Assembly (NCBI GenBank): GCA_028284145.1
Contig: JANQSH010000179.1
Span: 50,607-114,606, forward strand
Length of the DNA: 64,000 nucleotides
Source of the DNA: Planctomycetaceae bacterium
GTDB lineage: Bacteria > Planctomycetota > Planctomycetia > Planctomycetales > Planctomycetaceae
Direction of reading: 5' to 3'
In this document: positions 9,005-19,207 of the stretch, one piece after another
Numbering within the stretch: position 1 is the stretch's first letter
Layout of the letters: each line of letters starts with the position of its first letter
Made by a program: the position numbers and the translations under genes
Notes under the pieces: generated by a model
Seen by the model: only the letters and a program-made list of their open reading frames with translations
What the model was told of the DNA's origin: nothing
Databases searched by the model: none

Positions 9005-9040
9005 AGGAATGGATTCCTGCCTGCGCAGGAATAACGTCCA
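9005..9040 (+). repeat. REP-like palindrome
   Basis: ATTCCTGC-CTGC-GCAGGAAT is a perfect 8-bp stem with a 4-base loop, followed by AACG and preceded by GG. This resembles the very widespread REP sequences of the GGATTCCxGCCTGCGC type found across many phyla, and it is unrelated to families 1-3. Only one copy was noticed here. Confidence 0.6.
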
Positions 9041-9107
9041 TTTTGCAGCCGTCCGGAAAATTCGATGTGAATTGTCAACTCAACACTACATATCAAGACA
9101 ATTCGCT

Positions 9108-9944
9108 CTAGCGGATTGGAAACTGCTGTACTCCGTCTTCCACTCCGCCGAGTATGGCATCACCTCCGGCGATCGTTCCCAAAGCTCCTTCCACCAGAAT
9201 GTGAATGCCATCGTTAATGAAATGGCACGCACCGTCGCAGGCAACGACATAATACCCACCGTGGTGATCACTGCCGTAAAATTGATACAGGGGATGATAG
9301 CCAGTCGGTACGAATGCGAGTACATCACCCTTTTTGGAACTGCCCCACCTGGTGGCGTTCTCGATTTCCCCAATCATGATAGTGGATGACATACCATCGG
9401 TGATATCTTCAGCCCGAATGTAGTGTCCCTCCCGCCGGAAATAAGAATAGTCTGGAGGCAGGCAACCAAGTTCATAATCCTGCAACAGGCAGAAGGATTG
9501 ACCACCACATCCTGCATAGGTCAACTCCCCTTTCTCCTCAGAAAGGTTGGTATTCGACGGACATTCAAATATCGGCAGATCGAATTCGGTCCGGACGATG
9601 CCCTGTTCATTGGGCTTGTCGACAGGAGATTTTGCCATTCGCGGATTGAGTTCGGAAGACAGCGAAGCCTGATCCAGGTATTCCAGCAGCATCGCCGTCC
9701 AACCAGTGTTGCCGTTTGCACCAACCGGGAAGGTCTTGTGCGCATCATGATGATTGTGCATCGCGATCCCCAACTGCCTGAGATTGTTCTGGCATTGGGT
9801 ACGGCGGGCGGCATCGCGGGCCTGTTGGACGGCTGGTAGCAACAAAGCGATGAGTATGCCCACAATTGTGATGACCACCAGCAATTCGATGACTGTGAAG
9901 CCGGACTGGTTGGCTTTGTTGCGGTTGCCTGGGAATGGAGTCAT
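9108..9944 (-). CDS. DUF1559 pseudopilin-like protein (H-X9-DG type)
   Basis: A 278-residue protein with a type IV prepilin-like N-terminus: QSGFTVIELLVVITIVGILI, cleaved after G with Glu at +5, then LLPAVQQARDAARR typical of DUF1559. The body ends with the planctomycete H-X9-DG motif (SDHHGGYYVVACDG). Such proteins are highly paralogous in Planctomycetes, exported or membrane-tethered; roles are unproven. The last codon runs into CGCTAGAGCG, and the TAG looks like a remnant family 1 end. It is monocistronic in appearance. The ATG at 9944 is preceded by CAGGAGAACC, a good ribosome site. Confidence 0.9.
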   Translation of the reverse strand: MTPFPGNRNKANQSGFTVIELLVVITIVGILIALLLPAVQQARDAARRTQCQNNLRQLGIAMHNHHDAHKTFPVGANGNTGWTAMLLEYLDQASLSSELNPRMAKSPVDKPNEQGIVRTEFDLPIFECPSNTNLSEEKGELTYAGCGGQSFCLLQDYELGCLPPDYSYFRREGHYIRAEDITDGMSSTIMIGEIENATRWGSSKKGDVLAFVPTGYHPLYQFYGSDHHGGYYVVACDGACHFINDGIHILVEGALGTIAGGDAILGGVEDGVQQFPIR

Positions 9945-10272
9945 GATGGTTCTCCTGAGAATGCGGTGTCGGTTGTGAAGCGACCGACATGAATCGAATC
10001 CTGCGGCCCGCGATTTCAGGGGGCAGTTTTCCTGCCAACAGGATACGCGGTCAGGACAGGATTCGCAACATCCGTTCGGCTAGAGCGTAATACGCTCCAG
10101 TGTCAGTTCGTTGCAGGAATTGCTCCGAATTCCGGTAGATCGTTCCGTTGGCGTGACAGTCAAAGCCAGCCGAACTGGTGAGATCGCGGCATCATCGCTG
10201 AAATTCATTCTCGGTACATCTTTTGCACAATTTTTCCCGCATGATCCAGATGATAACTTTTTCCGAATCTGA
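9945..10272. other. divergent promoter region
   Basis: 328 bases between the divergent DUF1559 and permease genes. It holds a 22-base fragment of family 1 (10080-10101) and no other feature I can name. Confidence 0.5.
10080..10101. repeat. family 1 end fragment
   Basis: TAGAGCGTAATACGCTCCAG is the palindromic terminus of family 1; the rest of the element is missing. Confidence 0.7.
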
Positions 10273-11877
10273 ATGGTGGAGACGATGCCCTCGGCGACTG
10301 AACAAGAATTGCTGATCCTGTTTCTGACCATCCTGTGTGGAGTCGCCTTGGGCAGACTGCCCATCAAGGGTTTCACACTCGGAACGTCCGGTGTGCTGTT
10401 CGTCGCATTACTGGTGGGACACCTCGGAAAGACCGTACCCGCCAACGCGGGAATGCTCGGGCTGGTGATCTTCGTTTATTGTCTCGGGATTGATGCCGGT
10501 CCCCGGTTTTTTCGCATGTTTCGACAGCAGGCGAGTCTGCTTGCATTGGTTGGTGCGGCGATGATTGTCGCAGCAATGACCGGCACATGGATTTTTGCTG
10601 CCATAATGGACCTCCCTGCCGATCTTGCCGCCGGAATTTTCGCTGGAGCATTAACCAGTACACCTGCATTGGCGGCGGCGGCAGAGACGTTGCCGCCCAA
10701 TTCCAATCTGGCTGTCGGATTCGGGATCGCCTATCCCTTCGGTGCAATCGGTGTCGTGATGTTTGTGCAATTCCTGTCTCGCAAACTTCCGGCTTCCGTC
10801 AATGATGAGTCGGAATCTGAAGCAACCATCGGGCCCGATGCGAAAATTCGTCGAGAAGTCGTCGAGGTGAACAACCCGAACATCGTTGGGCGGCGGCTTT
10901 CCGATCTGACCATCCTCAATGAGTCGAGCTGTCAGGTTCCCCGCGCCAAAACGGACGACAGTTTCACACCCATCCCCGGATCATTTCGCCTGCAGTTGGG
11001 CCAGCATCTGCTGCTGGTCGGCACCGAAAAAGCCGTGCGGCAAGTGCAGGAATTTCTGGGTGAACGCAAGAACTTTGGCGAAGTCGTGCTCGATTTGGAA
11101 CGGCATCAACGGCGCGTCGTCGTGACGTCGCCCAACATCGTCGGCAAGTCGCTCAAAGAGTTACACCTGCGAACGAAGTTCGGAGTGACCATCACACAGA
11201 TCGTGCGGCACGATCTCAAGTTTGTCCCCGACGCCCAGGCCGTCATTCAGCCGGGCGATGCATTAACCGCGATTGGCGAGCCAGATGGCCTGAATCAATT
11301 TGTCGAGTTCGCCGGACATCGCGAACGATCGTTCGACGAAACCGATCTCATTTCATTGATTGCCGGATTATTGCTGGGTGTGGTTGTCGGTTCGATTGAA
11401 TTCGGTATCAACGGTAATTCCTTTTCGCTCGGATTGGCTGGCGGTCCGTTGATTGTCGGTTTGATTCTCGGCCACTTCGGACGGATTGGCCCGTTGTTCG
11501 GCCACTTTCCGCGTGCCTCCCGTTTTCTGTTGACCGAAATCGGGTTGGGGATGTTTCTTGCCGCTGCGGGTGTAAACGCGGGCGGCAGTCTGGTGCCGGT
11601 GATTCGCGAACATGGCCTCATCCTCTGTGTCGCAGCGGTATTGATCACGGCGATCCCGCTGATCGTCGGATTGCTGCTGACGCGGTACGCGATTCACATG
11701 CGGCTGCTTCGTTCACTCGGTGCGATTTGCGGCGCAATGACCTCGACACCGGGACTCGGTGCGCTGACAGCGAAATTCGACTCAAACGTTCCGGTCACCA
11801 GCTACGCGACCGTCTACCCGATGGCTCTCATCCTGATGAGCCTGCTTGCCCCGGTGTTGATTGCGTTACTGGGGTAA
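10273..11877 (+). CDS. AspT/YbjL-type permease with two RCK_C domains
   Basis: A 534-residue inner-membrane transporter. It has two homologous membrane halves (about residues 1-175 and 355-534) around a cytoplasmic segment with two TrkA-C (RCK_C) domains (about 195-270 and 275-350; NIVGRRLSDL and NIVGKSLKEL mark their starts). Each half carries the AspT duplication signature, GALTSTPALAAAAE in the first and GAMTSTPGLGALT in the second. The family includes the aspartate:alanine antiporter AspT and E. coli YbjL/YidE; the substrate is unknown. The gene stands alone; an alternative ATG lies four codons in. Confidence 0.88.
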   Translation: MVETMPSATEQELLILFLTILCGVALGRLPIKGFTLGTSGVLFVALLVGHLGKTVPANAGMLGLVIFVYCLGIDAGPRFFRMFRQQASLLALVGAAMIVAAMTGTWIFAAIMDLPADLAAGIFAGALTSTPALAAAAETLPPNSNLAVGFGIAYPFGAIGVVMFVQFLSRKLPASVNDESESEATIGPDAKIRREVVEVNNPNIVGRRLSDLTILNESSCQVPRAKTDDSFTPIPGSFRLQLGQHLLLVGTEKAVRQVQEFLGERKNFGEVVLDLERHQRRVVVTSPNIVGKSLKELHLRTKFGVTITQIVRHDLKFVPDAQAVIQPGDALTAIGEPDGLNQFVEFAGHRERSFDETDLISLIAGLLLGVVVGSIEFGINGNSFSLGLAGGPLIVGLILGHFGRIGPLFGHFPRASRFLLTEIGLGMFLAAAGVNAGGSLVPVIREHGLILCVAAVLITAIPLIVGLLLTRYAIHMRLLRSLGAICGAMTSTPGLGALTAKFDSNVPVTSYATVYPMALILMSLLAPVLIALLG

Positions 11878-12181
11878 ACCAGTCAGTCTCGCGGGCGTTT
11901 CTCGCTTGTAGCGGAGCCGCGAAAGCCATCCGGTGTTTTCCTCACGTTCACCAGACCGGAGTACTCGCGCACTACCGCTATGACACCGTTTTTGCCAATT
12001 TCCAGACTCACAAGAGGAAGGATCGGCGGTCGCTTGTTGATCGGCTGGATAAACGGTTACGATAAGAGTTGTTCCGCCTGTTCAGTTCCCTGCCCCCGCC
12101 TGATGTTTCGAGTCCGTCGTTTTTTGGGAAATCTCGCGTCCACTTTTGAAGCCGGTTTCCAACATTCGCTGCACGGAAAAT
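11878..12181. other. intergenic region with no gene
   Basis: About 300 bases downstream of the permease with no coding or repeat signal recognised; followed directly by a family 1 repeat. Confidence 0.5.
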
Positions 12182-12283
12182 TAGAGCGTATTACGCTCTT
12201 CCGTGCCGTGATGAACGTCGTTCGGCCTGCAAATACAGGCCCCCATGAGCCAGAGACGTCACACCAGAAGGTAAACTGCTCTG
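12182..12283 (-). repeat. family 1 repeat
   Basis: A 102-base copy in reverse orientation: TAGAGCGTATTACGCTCTTC at the left, CGGCCTGCAAATACAGGCCC in the centre, GGTAAACTGCTCTG at the right. It ends 19 bases before the cytochrome start codon. Confidence 0.95.
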
Positions 12284-12302
12284 GAAAAGGTATCCTCCCA
12301 CC

Positions 12303-15300
12303 ATGTGCCGATCGGTCTTGTCAGTTTCCTTCCTCATATTTCTCGTTTTGTCCTCATGCTTCTTGTGTGCAACACAAAAAGTCAACGCTCAGTACCTTGA
12401 AAAACAGTTACTGGCTGAGCCAGTCGAGGACCTGACAAAGGCAGCGTTAAAAGAGGGGGATGCCGAGCGGGGAGCAATCGTCTTTTTCCAGCCGCACATG
12501 GCCTGCAACAAATGCCACTCCATTGGTGATGAAGAGAACAGTCTCGGGCCATCGCTGGTGAAATTCGATACTGAGACTTCCGACGCCCATCTGGTCGAAT
12601 CGATCCTGCATCCTTCCAAATCAATCCGCAAGGGATTCGAGGCGGCGACTGTCATCACACTCGATGGCAAAACGCAAACGGGACTGCTCGTTGAGGATGA
12701 CAAAGAGAAGGTTGTCGTTCGCGATATCAGCCGAAATGAACTGGTCACATTTGCGCGAGATGACGTCGACGACGTCGTGCCTTCCAAACTATCCGTCATG
12801 CCGGTCGGACAGGTGAACCAGTTGACCAGCCGTCAACAGTTTCTCGATCTCGTCCGCTATCTGATCGAGATCAAACAGGGAGGCGCGAAACGGGCATTCG
12901 AATTGACGCCGCCACCCCATCTCATCGTAGCCCGACCCTTACCGGAATATGAAAAACGGGTTGATCATGCCGAGATGATTCGCACGCTCGACGCCACAGC
13001 ATTCAAACGGGGCAAGGCGATTTACCAGCAGTTGTGCGTCAACTGTCACGGTACACACGATCGCCCTGGTTCGTTGCCGACATCCCTGCGCTTCGCCAGC
13101 GGAAGTTTCAAAAGCGGCAACGACCCATTCACGATGTACCAGACGCTGACGCGCGGCTTCGGATTGATGCTGCCGCAGCAGTGGATGGTTCCGCAGCAGA
13201 AGTATGATGTCATCCATTACATCCGCGAAGACTACCTGAAAAAACATAACCCGTCACAATATGCAAAAATCAGTGAAGATTACCTCGCGGCCTTGCCTGC
13301 GGGTGATACGCGTGGCCCGAAACCTCGCAAGATCGAACCGTGGGCGACGATGGATTACGGACCGCATCTGGTCAATACGATCGAAGTCGGAAATGACGCG
13401 AGTAATTTTGCGTACAAGGGAATCGCGATCCGTCTTGACACGGGACCAGGGGGCATCGCCCACGGCCAACATTGGATGATGTTCGACCATGACACGTTTC
13501 GCATTGCCGCCGCCTGGAGCCGCAGTACAAAACCAGATTCCCCTGCATTCATCGATTGGCGTGGCATTCACTTCAATGGTAACCACGGGATTCATCCCCG
13601 CGTTGCGGGCGATGTCAAGTTCGAGAATCCGAACGGACCAGGCTGGGCGGAACCGGGAACAGGATCGTTCGACGATCCACGCCTGGTTGGTCGGGATGGT
13701 CGGAAATATGGTCCACTGCCTCGGGAGTGGGCTCAACTCAAAGGGATTTATGTACACGGTCAGCGCACGATCCTCTCGTATTCTGTCGGGAAAACAACCG
13801 TTCTGGAGTTATCCGGACTGATCGACCCGAATGCGAATGATCCAACTAAAGGGGCTGAACAACCGACGGCGGCTGGTCAACCAGTTGTGTTCACGCGGTC
13901 ATTCAACATTGGGCCGCGGGATCACGATATGCTGCTGCTGGTGGCGACTGATCGAGATGCGACTCTGGTGGACGCTAAAAAACAGGTCATCTCGTTTGGC
14001 CGGGAAATGCCGCTACTGGTGGGATTGTCGCGACTGATTGACGGCTGCCAGTGGGTACAACGAGAAAACCGTCTCTGTCTTTCCATCCCCGCTGGCAGCA
14101 ATCCGTTGCGATTTCAAGTCTGGACCGCCCGCGCGAATGAATCGGCCGAGTTCGACTCGTCCGATCTTGATCCGCCGAAACTCTGGTTCCGGCTGCGAGA
14201 TGCAGAACCAAACTTGAGGAAATACCTCAACGGCGGCTCACTACGCTGGCCTCAAAAAGTGAAGACACAAGCGATCATTGGCAAAGCCGACGGGCCATTT
14301 GCCATCGACACGCTGACCGTGCCGAGTCCGAATCCGTGGCTGGCACGTGTCCGCTGCACCGGACACGACTTCTTCCCAGATGGCGATCGTGCGGTGGTTT
14401 GCACATGGGACGGCGACGTCTGGGTCGTCAGTGGTCTCAAAGCACTGCAGAAAGAGGTTGCGACCGCCGAACTGACGTGGCAGCGAATCGCATCGGGGCT
14501 GTTTCAACCGCTCGGTGTGAAATGGATCGACGGTCGAGTTTATCTGACCTGCCGGGATCAGATTTGTATCTTGAATGACTTCAATAACGATGGCGAAACC
14601 GACTTCTACGAATGCTTTAATGCCGATGCACAAGTCACCGATCACTTCCATGAGTTTGCGATGGGTCTGCAGGTGGATGATGAAGGCAACTTGTATTACG
14701 CCCGCTCAGCCCGGCATGCGAAGACCGCTCTGGTACCGCATCACGGAACTCTGTTGAAGGTTGCCAAAGATGGTTCGAAAACGGAGATCATTGCCAATGG
14801 TTTCCGCGCGGCCAATGGCGTCTGTCTCAATCCCGATGGAACGTTCATCGTCACGGATCAGGAAGGACACTGGAATCCGAAGAACCGTATTAACTGGGTG
14901 AAGCCAGGCGGATTCTATGGAAACATGTATGGCTATCACAACGTGACCGACACGTCCGACAAAGCGATGAACCAGCCTCTCTGCTGGATCACCAATGCGT
15001 TCGATCGCTCGCCTGCAGAACTGTTGTGGGGCGACAGTGAAAAGTGGGGGCCGCTTGATGGAAAACTGCTGAACTTCTCCTACGGATATGGCAAGGTGTA
15101 CATCGTGCCGCATGAAGAAGTGCAGGGACAGATGCAGGGAGGGATGTGTGCATTTCCGATTCCGCAGTTTCCCACCGGTGTAATGCGCGGGCGGTTCAGT
15201 CCGCACGACGGACAACTCTACGCCAGTGGCATGTTCGCCTGGGCCGGCAGTCAGCAGGAATCGCCCGGCGGATTTTATCGACTGCGATACACGGGCAAAC

Positions 15301-15644
15301 CAGTTCATCTGCCTGTCGAATTGAATGCCACCAAAAAAGGGATGCGGATCACCTTTTCGGGCGGATTGGATCGCGAAGAAGCTGGTAACCCCGACAATTA
15401 TTCGGTCAAAGTCTGGTCACTGAAACGCACCAGGAATTATGGTTCCAGGCATTATGACGAACGCTCACTGGAAGTTGAACGTGTCGAAGTCGGGAAGGAT
15501 GGAAAATCAGTAATGATTGTCTTACCTGAAATCGAGCCGACATGGTGCATGGAGATTCGTTATCGGCTCCGTTCGGACCACGACAAGGCATTTGATGGCG
15601 TAATTCACAACACGATTTATCATTTGGGTGAACCTCCAGGTTAG
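12303..15644 (+). CDS. secreted multi-domain cytochrome c with DUF6797-like region and beta-propeller
   Basis: A 1113-residue exported protein with signal peptide (1-29). Domains in order: a PVC-type heme-binding module (TIGR02603-like, residues 50-190) with CNKCH at 68-72 and the ILHPSKSIRKGFE and SVMPVGQ signatures; a second cytochrome c domain with CVNCH at 245-249; a large DUF6797-like region (about 335-680, HGQHWMMFDHDTFRIAAAWS); and a propeller related to sugar dehydrogenases (about 700-1010) plus a C-terminal beta-sandwich. Likely a periplasmic redox enzyme acting on a carbohydrate. The stop TAG is the first triplet of a family 1 repeat. The next gene downstream, also cytochrome-bearing, is on the same strand. 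Confidence 0.85.
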   Translation: MCRSVLSVSFLIFLVLSSCFLCATQKVNAQYLEKQLLAEPVEDLTKAALKEGDAERGAIVFFQPHMACNKCHSIGDEENSLGPSLVKFDTETSDAHLVESILHPSKSIRKGFEAATVITLDGKTQTGLLVEDDKEKVVVRDISRNELVTFARDDVDDVVPSKLSVMPVGQVNQLTSRQQFLDLVRYLIEIKQGGAKRAFELTPPPHLIVARPLPEYEKRVDHAEMIRTLDATAFKRGKAIYQQLCVNCHGTHDRPGSLPTSLRFASGSFKSGNDPFTMYQTLTRGFGLMLPQQWMVPQQKYDVIHYIREDYLKKHNPSQYAKISEDYLAALPAGDTRGPKPRKIEPWATMDYGPHLVNTIEVGNDASNFAYKGIAIRLDTGPGGIAHGQHWMMFDHDTFRIAAAWSRSTKPDSPAFIDWRGIHFNGNHGIHPRVAGDVKFENPNGPGWAEPGTGSFDDPRLVGRDGRKYGPLPREWAQLKGIYVHGQRTILSYSVGKTTVLELSGLIDPNANDPTKGAEQPTAAGQPVVFTRSFNIGPRDHDMLLLVATDRDATLVDAKKQVISFGREMPLLVGLSRLIDGCQWVQRENRLCLSIPAGSNPLRFQVWTARANESAEFDSSDLDPPKLWFRLRDAEPNLRKYLNGGSLRWPQKVKTQAIIGKADGPFAIDTLTVPSPNPWLARVRCTGHDFFPDGDRAVVCTWDGDVWVVSGLKALQKEVATAELTWQRIASGLFQPLGVKWIDGRVYLTCRDQICILNDFNNDGETDFYECFNADAQVTDHFHEFAMGLQVDDEGNLYYARSARHAKTALVPHHGTLLKVAKDGSKTEIIANGFRAANGVCLNPDGTFIVTDQEGHWNPKNRINWVKPGGFYGNMYGYHNVTDTSDKAMNQPLCWITNAFDRSPAELLWGDSEKWGPLDGKLLNFSYGYGKVYIVPHEEVQGQMQGGMCAFPIPQFPTGVMRGRFSPHDGQLYASGMFAWAGSQQESPGGFYRLRYTGKPVHLPVELNATKKGMRITFSGGLDREEAGNPDNYSVKVWSLKRTRNYGSRHYDERSLEVERVEVGKDGKSVMIVLPEIEPTWCMEIRYRLRSDHDKAFDGVIHNTIYHLGEPPG

Positions 15645-15849
15645 AGCAGTTTATCTTTTGGTCTGACGTCTCTGATTCGTGGGGAACAATTGGACCGTCA
15701 AGACGAAAAATTGGGTTTGATGAAGTTGCAGGCAGCGACAACGGAGCGGATGATGTTAATCCGCACCCATAAAACAAAGCCTTGACAAGGCACTATGTTT
15801 GGAGGCCAAACAACGCCCGTCGCGGCACAGAAGAGCGTAATTCGCTCCA
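15642..15849 (+). repeat. family 1 repeat interrupted by a family 2 element
   Basis: The left half (TAGAGCAGTTTATCTTTTGG to ATTCGTGGGG) and right half (GGAGGCCAAACAACGCCC to TAATTCGCTCCA) make one family 1 element split near its central loop by a 103-base family 2 element. The first TAG is the stop of the cytochrome gene. Removing the element with one TA leaves GGT TAG, so the original stop was there. Confidence 0.92.
15692..15794 (+). repeat. family 2 repeat nested in family 1
   Basis: Runs from GGACCGTCAAGACG through TTTGATGAAGTTGCAGGCAG to GCCTTGACAAGGCAC. Inserted in the centre of the surrounding family 1 copy. Confidence 0.92.
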
Positions 15850-15996
15850 GCCGCTCAGAGTTATTGCTGCGCAAATGGTGAATCTTGAATTTGCACTGAG
15901 CATGGACGAGAATAGACTGTGTCGAGCCGATGGTGTGTTAACCTGCTTCAATGGAATTGCTCGTAAGTCGCTCAAAAGGTGAGGTAAGCATTCGAC

Positions 15997-18900
15997 ATGA
16001 CGACAAACCCGGGATGTACTGGTCAGAAACGTGATGTGGCAACTCTCAAGGCTTTCTGTTTTTCGTCCGCGCTGCTTTTTGTGCCGCTGATGTTGGCCCC
16101 CCAATTGGTGATGGGCGACGAAAAGGTCGATTTCAGCCGACAAATCCGTCCGATTCTGTCGGATAAGTGTTTCGCCTGTCATGGCCCTGATGACACGCAT
16201 CGCGAAGGCGGGTTTCGGCTCGACGAACAGGAAAGCGCTTTTGGAGAAGGCGATTCCGGTGAGTTTATCATCGTGCCGGGCAATCCGGAGAAAAGCGAAC
16301 TGATGGCTCGATTGGTTCATGAAGATGATGACCTGCGCATGCCACCGGAGTCGACGAATAAGAGCCTTAAAACTGAAGAGATCGAGCTGATTCGCCGCTG
16401 GATTGCCGAAGGTGCGCCCTGGAGCCAGCATTGGGCGTTCGCCGTGCCGCAAAAGCGTGAATTACCAAAAGTTGCCAATGCCAGCTGGCCTCGGAATTTC
16501 ATCGATCACTACATTCTGGCCCGGCTCCAGAAGGAACAACTATCCCCAACCGAACCGGCAGACAAGGTGACGCTCATCCGCCGTGTGACGTTCGACCTGA
16601 CCGGCCTGCCGCCGATGGTGGAAGAAGTCGATGCCTTTCTCGCAGATGAAAGTCCCAACGCCTACGAAAAAGTGGTCGACCGTTTATTGAACTCGCCCCG
16701 GTTTGGCGAACACATGGCACGCTTCTGGCTTGATGCTGCCCGCTATGGTGACACGCATGGTCTGCATTTGGACAACTACCGCGAAATGTGGCCGTACCGC
16801 GATTGGGTCATTCGTGCGTTCAACAAGAACAAACCTTTCGACGAGTTCATCATCGAGCAGATGGCGGGTGATCTGCTGGAGAACCCGACACTCGATCAAC
16901 AAGTGGCATCGGGCTTTAATCGCTGCAATGTATCGACGAACGAAGGGGGGTCAATTCGGGAGGAGGTCTATGTTCGGAATGTGGTCGATCGCGTGGTGAC
17001 CAATGGCACCGTATTTCTCGGCCTCACGCTGGAATGCACCCGTTGTCACGACCACAAGTACGACCCGCTCACCATGAAAGACTTCTACTCGATGTTCGCC
17101 TTTTTCAACAGCATCGATGGCAACCCGCTGGATGAAAATCGCAAAGATCATGCTCCCATTGTGCGCGTGCCTGATGAAGGCATGCAGGAAAAACTGGAAC
17201 AGCTTGCCAGGCGGATCGCGACGCTCGAGAAAAAACTCTCCGGCGAATGGGCGGAAATCGACACATTGCAGCGCGAGTGGGAGGCGTCAATCCGCACCAC
17301 TGAGAACAATCTGGAATCCATATCGGCAGCCCTGCTGGGAGACTGGTACACCGTCGGTCCTTTCCCGGATACACAGCGTTATCTGATCAATCGCAAACAT
17401 GGACCGGAAGGACAACCGATCGACTTGAAGCAAACCTTCGACAACAACGGGCAGAAGTTGACATGGAAACGTCGAGGCGACTGGGTGGATGGCAAACCGC
17501 ACGCCGACCTGTCCCATGAGATCGCGGCCAACTTCCTGTACCGCACGGTTACGGTCGACTCACCCCGCAAAATCAAGGCCTCGTTTGGTAGTGACGATGG
17601 CATCAAGATTTATTTGAACGACAAGGAGATCCTGAAAAACGACATCTCCCGTGCCGTGGCACCCGATCAGGAAAAAGTCGACCTCGATCTGAAAAAGGGC
17701 GAAAACCACCTGCTCGTGAAAATCGCCAACTATGGCGGGGTAGCGGGTTTCTATTTCAGTCTTGCCACCAAAGGTGACTCTGCGTTGAATAAAGCGATCG
17801 CCATTGCGAACGTTGAGGTCGGTAAGAGAAGTCCCAGGCAGATTCAGGAACTGCGGGATTATTTCCGCAATCAGATATGCGATGCTCAACTGCTGGTCGA
17901 TGCAAAAAAATCGCTGGAACAATCTCGGAAAGAACGTGCTGATCTCGATCGGACCATTCCGACAACATTGGTTTGGAAGGAACTGAAACAGCCCCGCAAA
18001 GCGTTCGTCCTCAAACGAGGTGAATACAACATAAAGGGTGAAGAGGTCAAACGCCGCACTCCGCTGGCACTGCCTCCAATGGCTCCATCACTGCCTCGGA
18101 ATCGGCTGGGATTTGCGAAATGGCTGGTCGATCCTGGTCATCCGCTGACTGCACGCGTCGCGGTCAACCGCTTCTGGTTGCGGGTCTTCGGTACGGGGAT
18201 CGTCAAAACGGCCGAGGACTTTGGATCGCAGGGAGAACCACCGAGTCATCCGAAATTGCTCGATGCCCTGGCACTGGAGTTCCTTGAAAATGACTGGGAC
18301 ACCAAAGCATTAATGAAGCAACTGGTGATGTCTTCAACCTACCGGCAATCTTCGCGATTGACCGAAGAATTGTGGAAGAAGGACCCGGAAAACCGACTCC
18401 TGGCACGTGGTCCCCGCTTTCGACTTGATGCCGAAATGTTACGCGATCAAGCCTTGGCCGTGAGCGGTTTGCTGGTGAATAAAATCGGCGGGCCGGGCGT
18501 CAAACCCCCGCAACCGGATGGATTGTGGTTCGCAGTCGGGTATTCCGGCTCGAACACGGTACGTTTCCGCAAAGATGCCGGACCGGACAAAGTGCATCGT
18601 CGGACCATCTACACATTCATCAAGCGAACGGCCCCGCCGCCGCAGATGAGTATCGCCGATGCACCATCGCGCGAGTTCTGCTCCGTTCGCCGAGAACGGA
18701 CCAACACACCACTGCTGGCCTTGATGATGTTGAACGATCCGCAGTATGTCGAAGCGGCCCGCGCTCTGGCGGAGAGGGCCATGATCGCTGGCGGAGAGAC
18801 GGTTGAAAGCCGGGCGGCATACATCTTCCGACGTTGTGCGATGAGAAAACCAACAGCCGAAGAACTGGACGATCTGGTGGTTGATTATCACGAGCATCTG

Positions 18901-19053
18901 GCCGCTTTCACCAGGAATACCGATGCGGCAAAAAAACTGGTCAACATCGGTGAGGTCTCACCGACTGACAACGTCAATGTGAATGAATTGGCAGCATGGA
19001 CGATGGTCGGCAATCTCATTTTGAATCTGGATGAAGTCATCAGCAAGAATTGA
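15997..19053 (+). CDS. PSCyt1/DUF1549/DUF1553 (PSD1) protein
   Basis: A 1018-residue exported protein of the classic planctomycete type. A signal peptide (about 1-40) is followed by planctomycete cytochrome c domain PSCyt1 with CFACH at 58-62 ([20 protein letters not shown]), DUF1549/PSCyt2 (about 160-380, with [13 protein letters not shown] and [11 protein letters not shown]), a PA14-like beta-sandwich insert (about 445-590, [15 protein letters not shown]), and DUF1553/PSD1 (about 690-1000, [17 protein letters not shown] and [13 protein letters not shown]). These proteins are found next to DUF1501 genes and are thought to act in periplasmic carbohydrate oxidation, but no reaction is proven. 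The next gene is its usual DUF1501 partner. Confidence 0.92.
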   Translation: MTTNPGCTGQKRDVATLKAFCFSSALLFVPLMLAPQLVMGDEKVDFSRQIRPILSDKCFACHGPDDTHREGGFRLDEQESAFGEGDSGEFIIVPGNPEKSELMARLVHEDDDLRMPPESTNKSLKTEEIELIRRWIAEGAPWSQHWAFAVPQKRELPKVANASWPRNFIDHYILARLQKEQLSPTEPADKVTLIRRVTFDLTGLPPMVEEVDAFLADESPNAYEKVVDRLLNSPRFGEHMARFWLDAARYGDTHGLHLDNYREMWPYRDWVIRAFNKNKPFDEFIIEQMAGDLLENPTLDQQVASGFNRCNVSTNEGGSIREEVYVRNVVDRVVTNGTVFLGLTLECTRCHDHKYDPLTMKDFYSMFAFFNSIDGNPLDENRKDHAPIVRVPDEGMQEKLEQLARRIATLEKKLSGEWAEIDTLQREWEASIRTTENNLESISAALLGDWYTVGPFPDTQRYLINRKHGPEGQPIDLKQTFDNNGQKLTWKRRGDWVDGKPHADLSHEIAANFLYRTVTVDSPRKIKASFGSDDGIKIYLNDKEILKNDISRAVAPDQEKVDLDLKKGENHLLVKIANYGGVAGFYFSLATKGDSALNKAIAIANVEVGKRSPRQIQELRDYFRNQICDAQLLVDAKKSLEQSRKERADLDRTIPTTLVWKELKQPRKAFVLKRGEYNIKGEEVKRRTPLALPPMAPSLPRNRLGFAKWLVDPGHPLTARVAVNRFWLRVFGTGIVKTAEDFGSQGEPPSHPKLLDALALEFLENDWDTKALMKQLVMSSTYRQSSRLTEELWKKDPENRLLARGPRFRLDAEMLRDQALAVSGLLVNKIGGPGVKPPQPDGLWFAVGYSGSNTVRFRKDAGPDKVHRRTIYTFIKRTAPPPQMSIADAPSREFCSVRRERTNTPLLALMMLNDPQYVEAARALAERAMIAGGETVESRAAYIFRRCAMRKPTAEELDDLVVDYHEHLAAFTRNTDAAKKLVNIGEVSPTDNVNVNELAAWTMVGNLILNLDEVISKN

Positions 19054-19074
19054 AGACGGATAAACTCCTGAAAT

Positions 19075-19175
19075 TAGAGCTATTTACCTTCTGGCATGAC
19101 GTCTCTGGCTCGTGGGGCCTGTGTTTGCAGGCCGATCGACCTCATCGTGACACAGAAGAGCGTAATACACTCCAG
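19075..19175 (+). repeat. family 1 repeat inside an operon
   Basis: TAGAGCTATTTACCTTCTGG to GCGTAATACACTCCA; the central stem is GGGCCTGTGTTTGCAGGCC. It occupies most of the 154-base gap between the PSD1 gene and its DUF1501 partner. Confidence 0.93.
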
Positions 19176-19207
19176 TCATTCGAATTTCATCAGAGAGACA
19201 AAAAATC

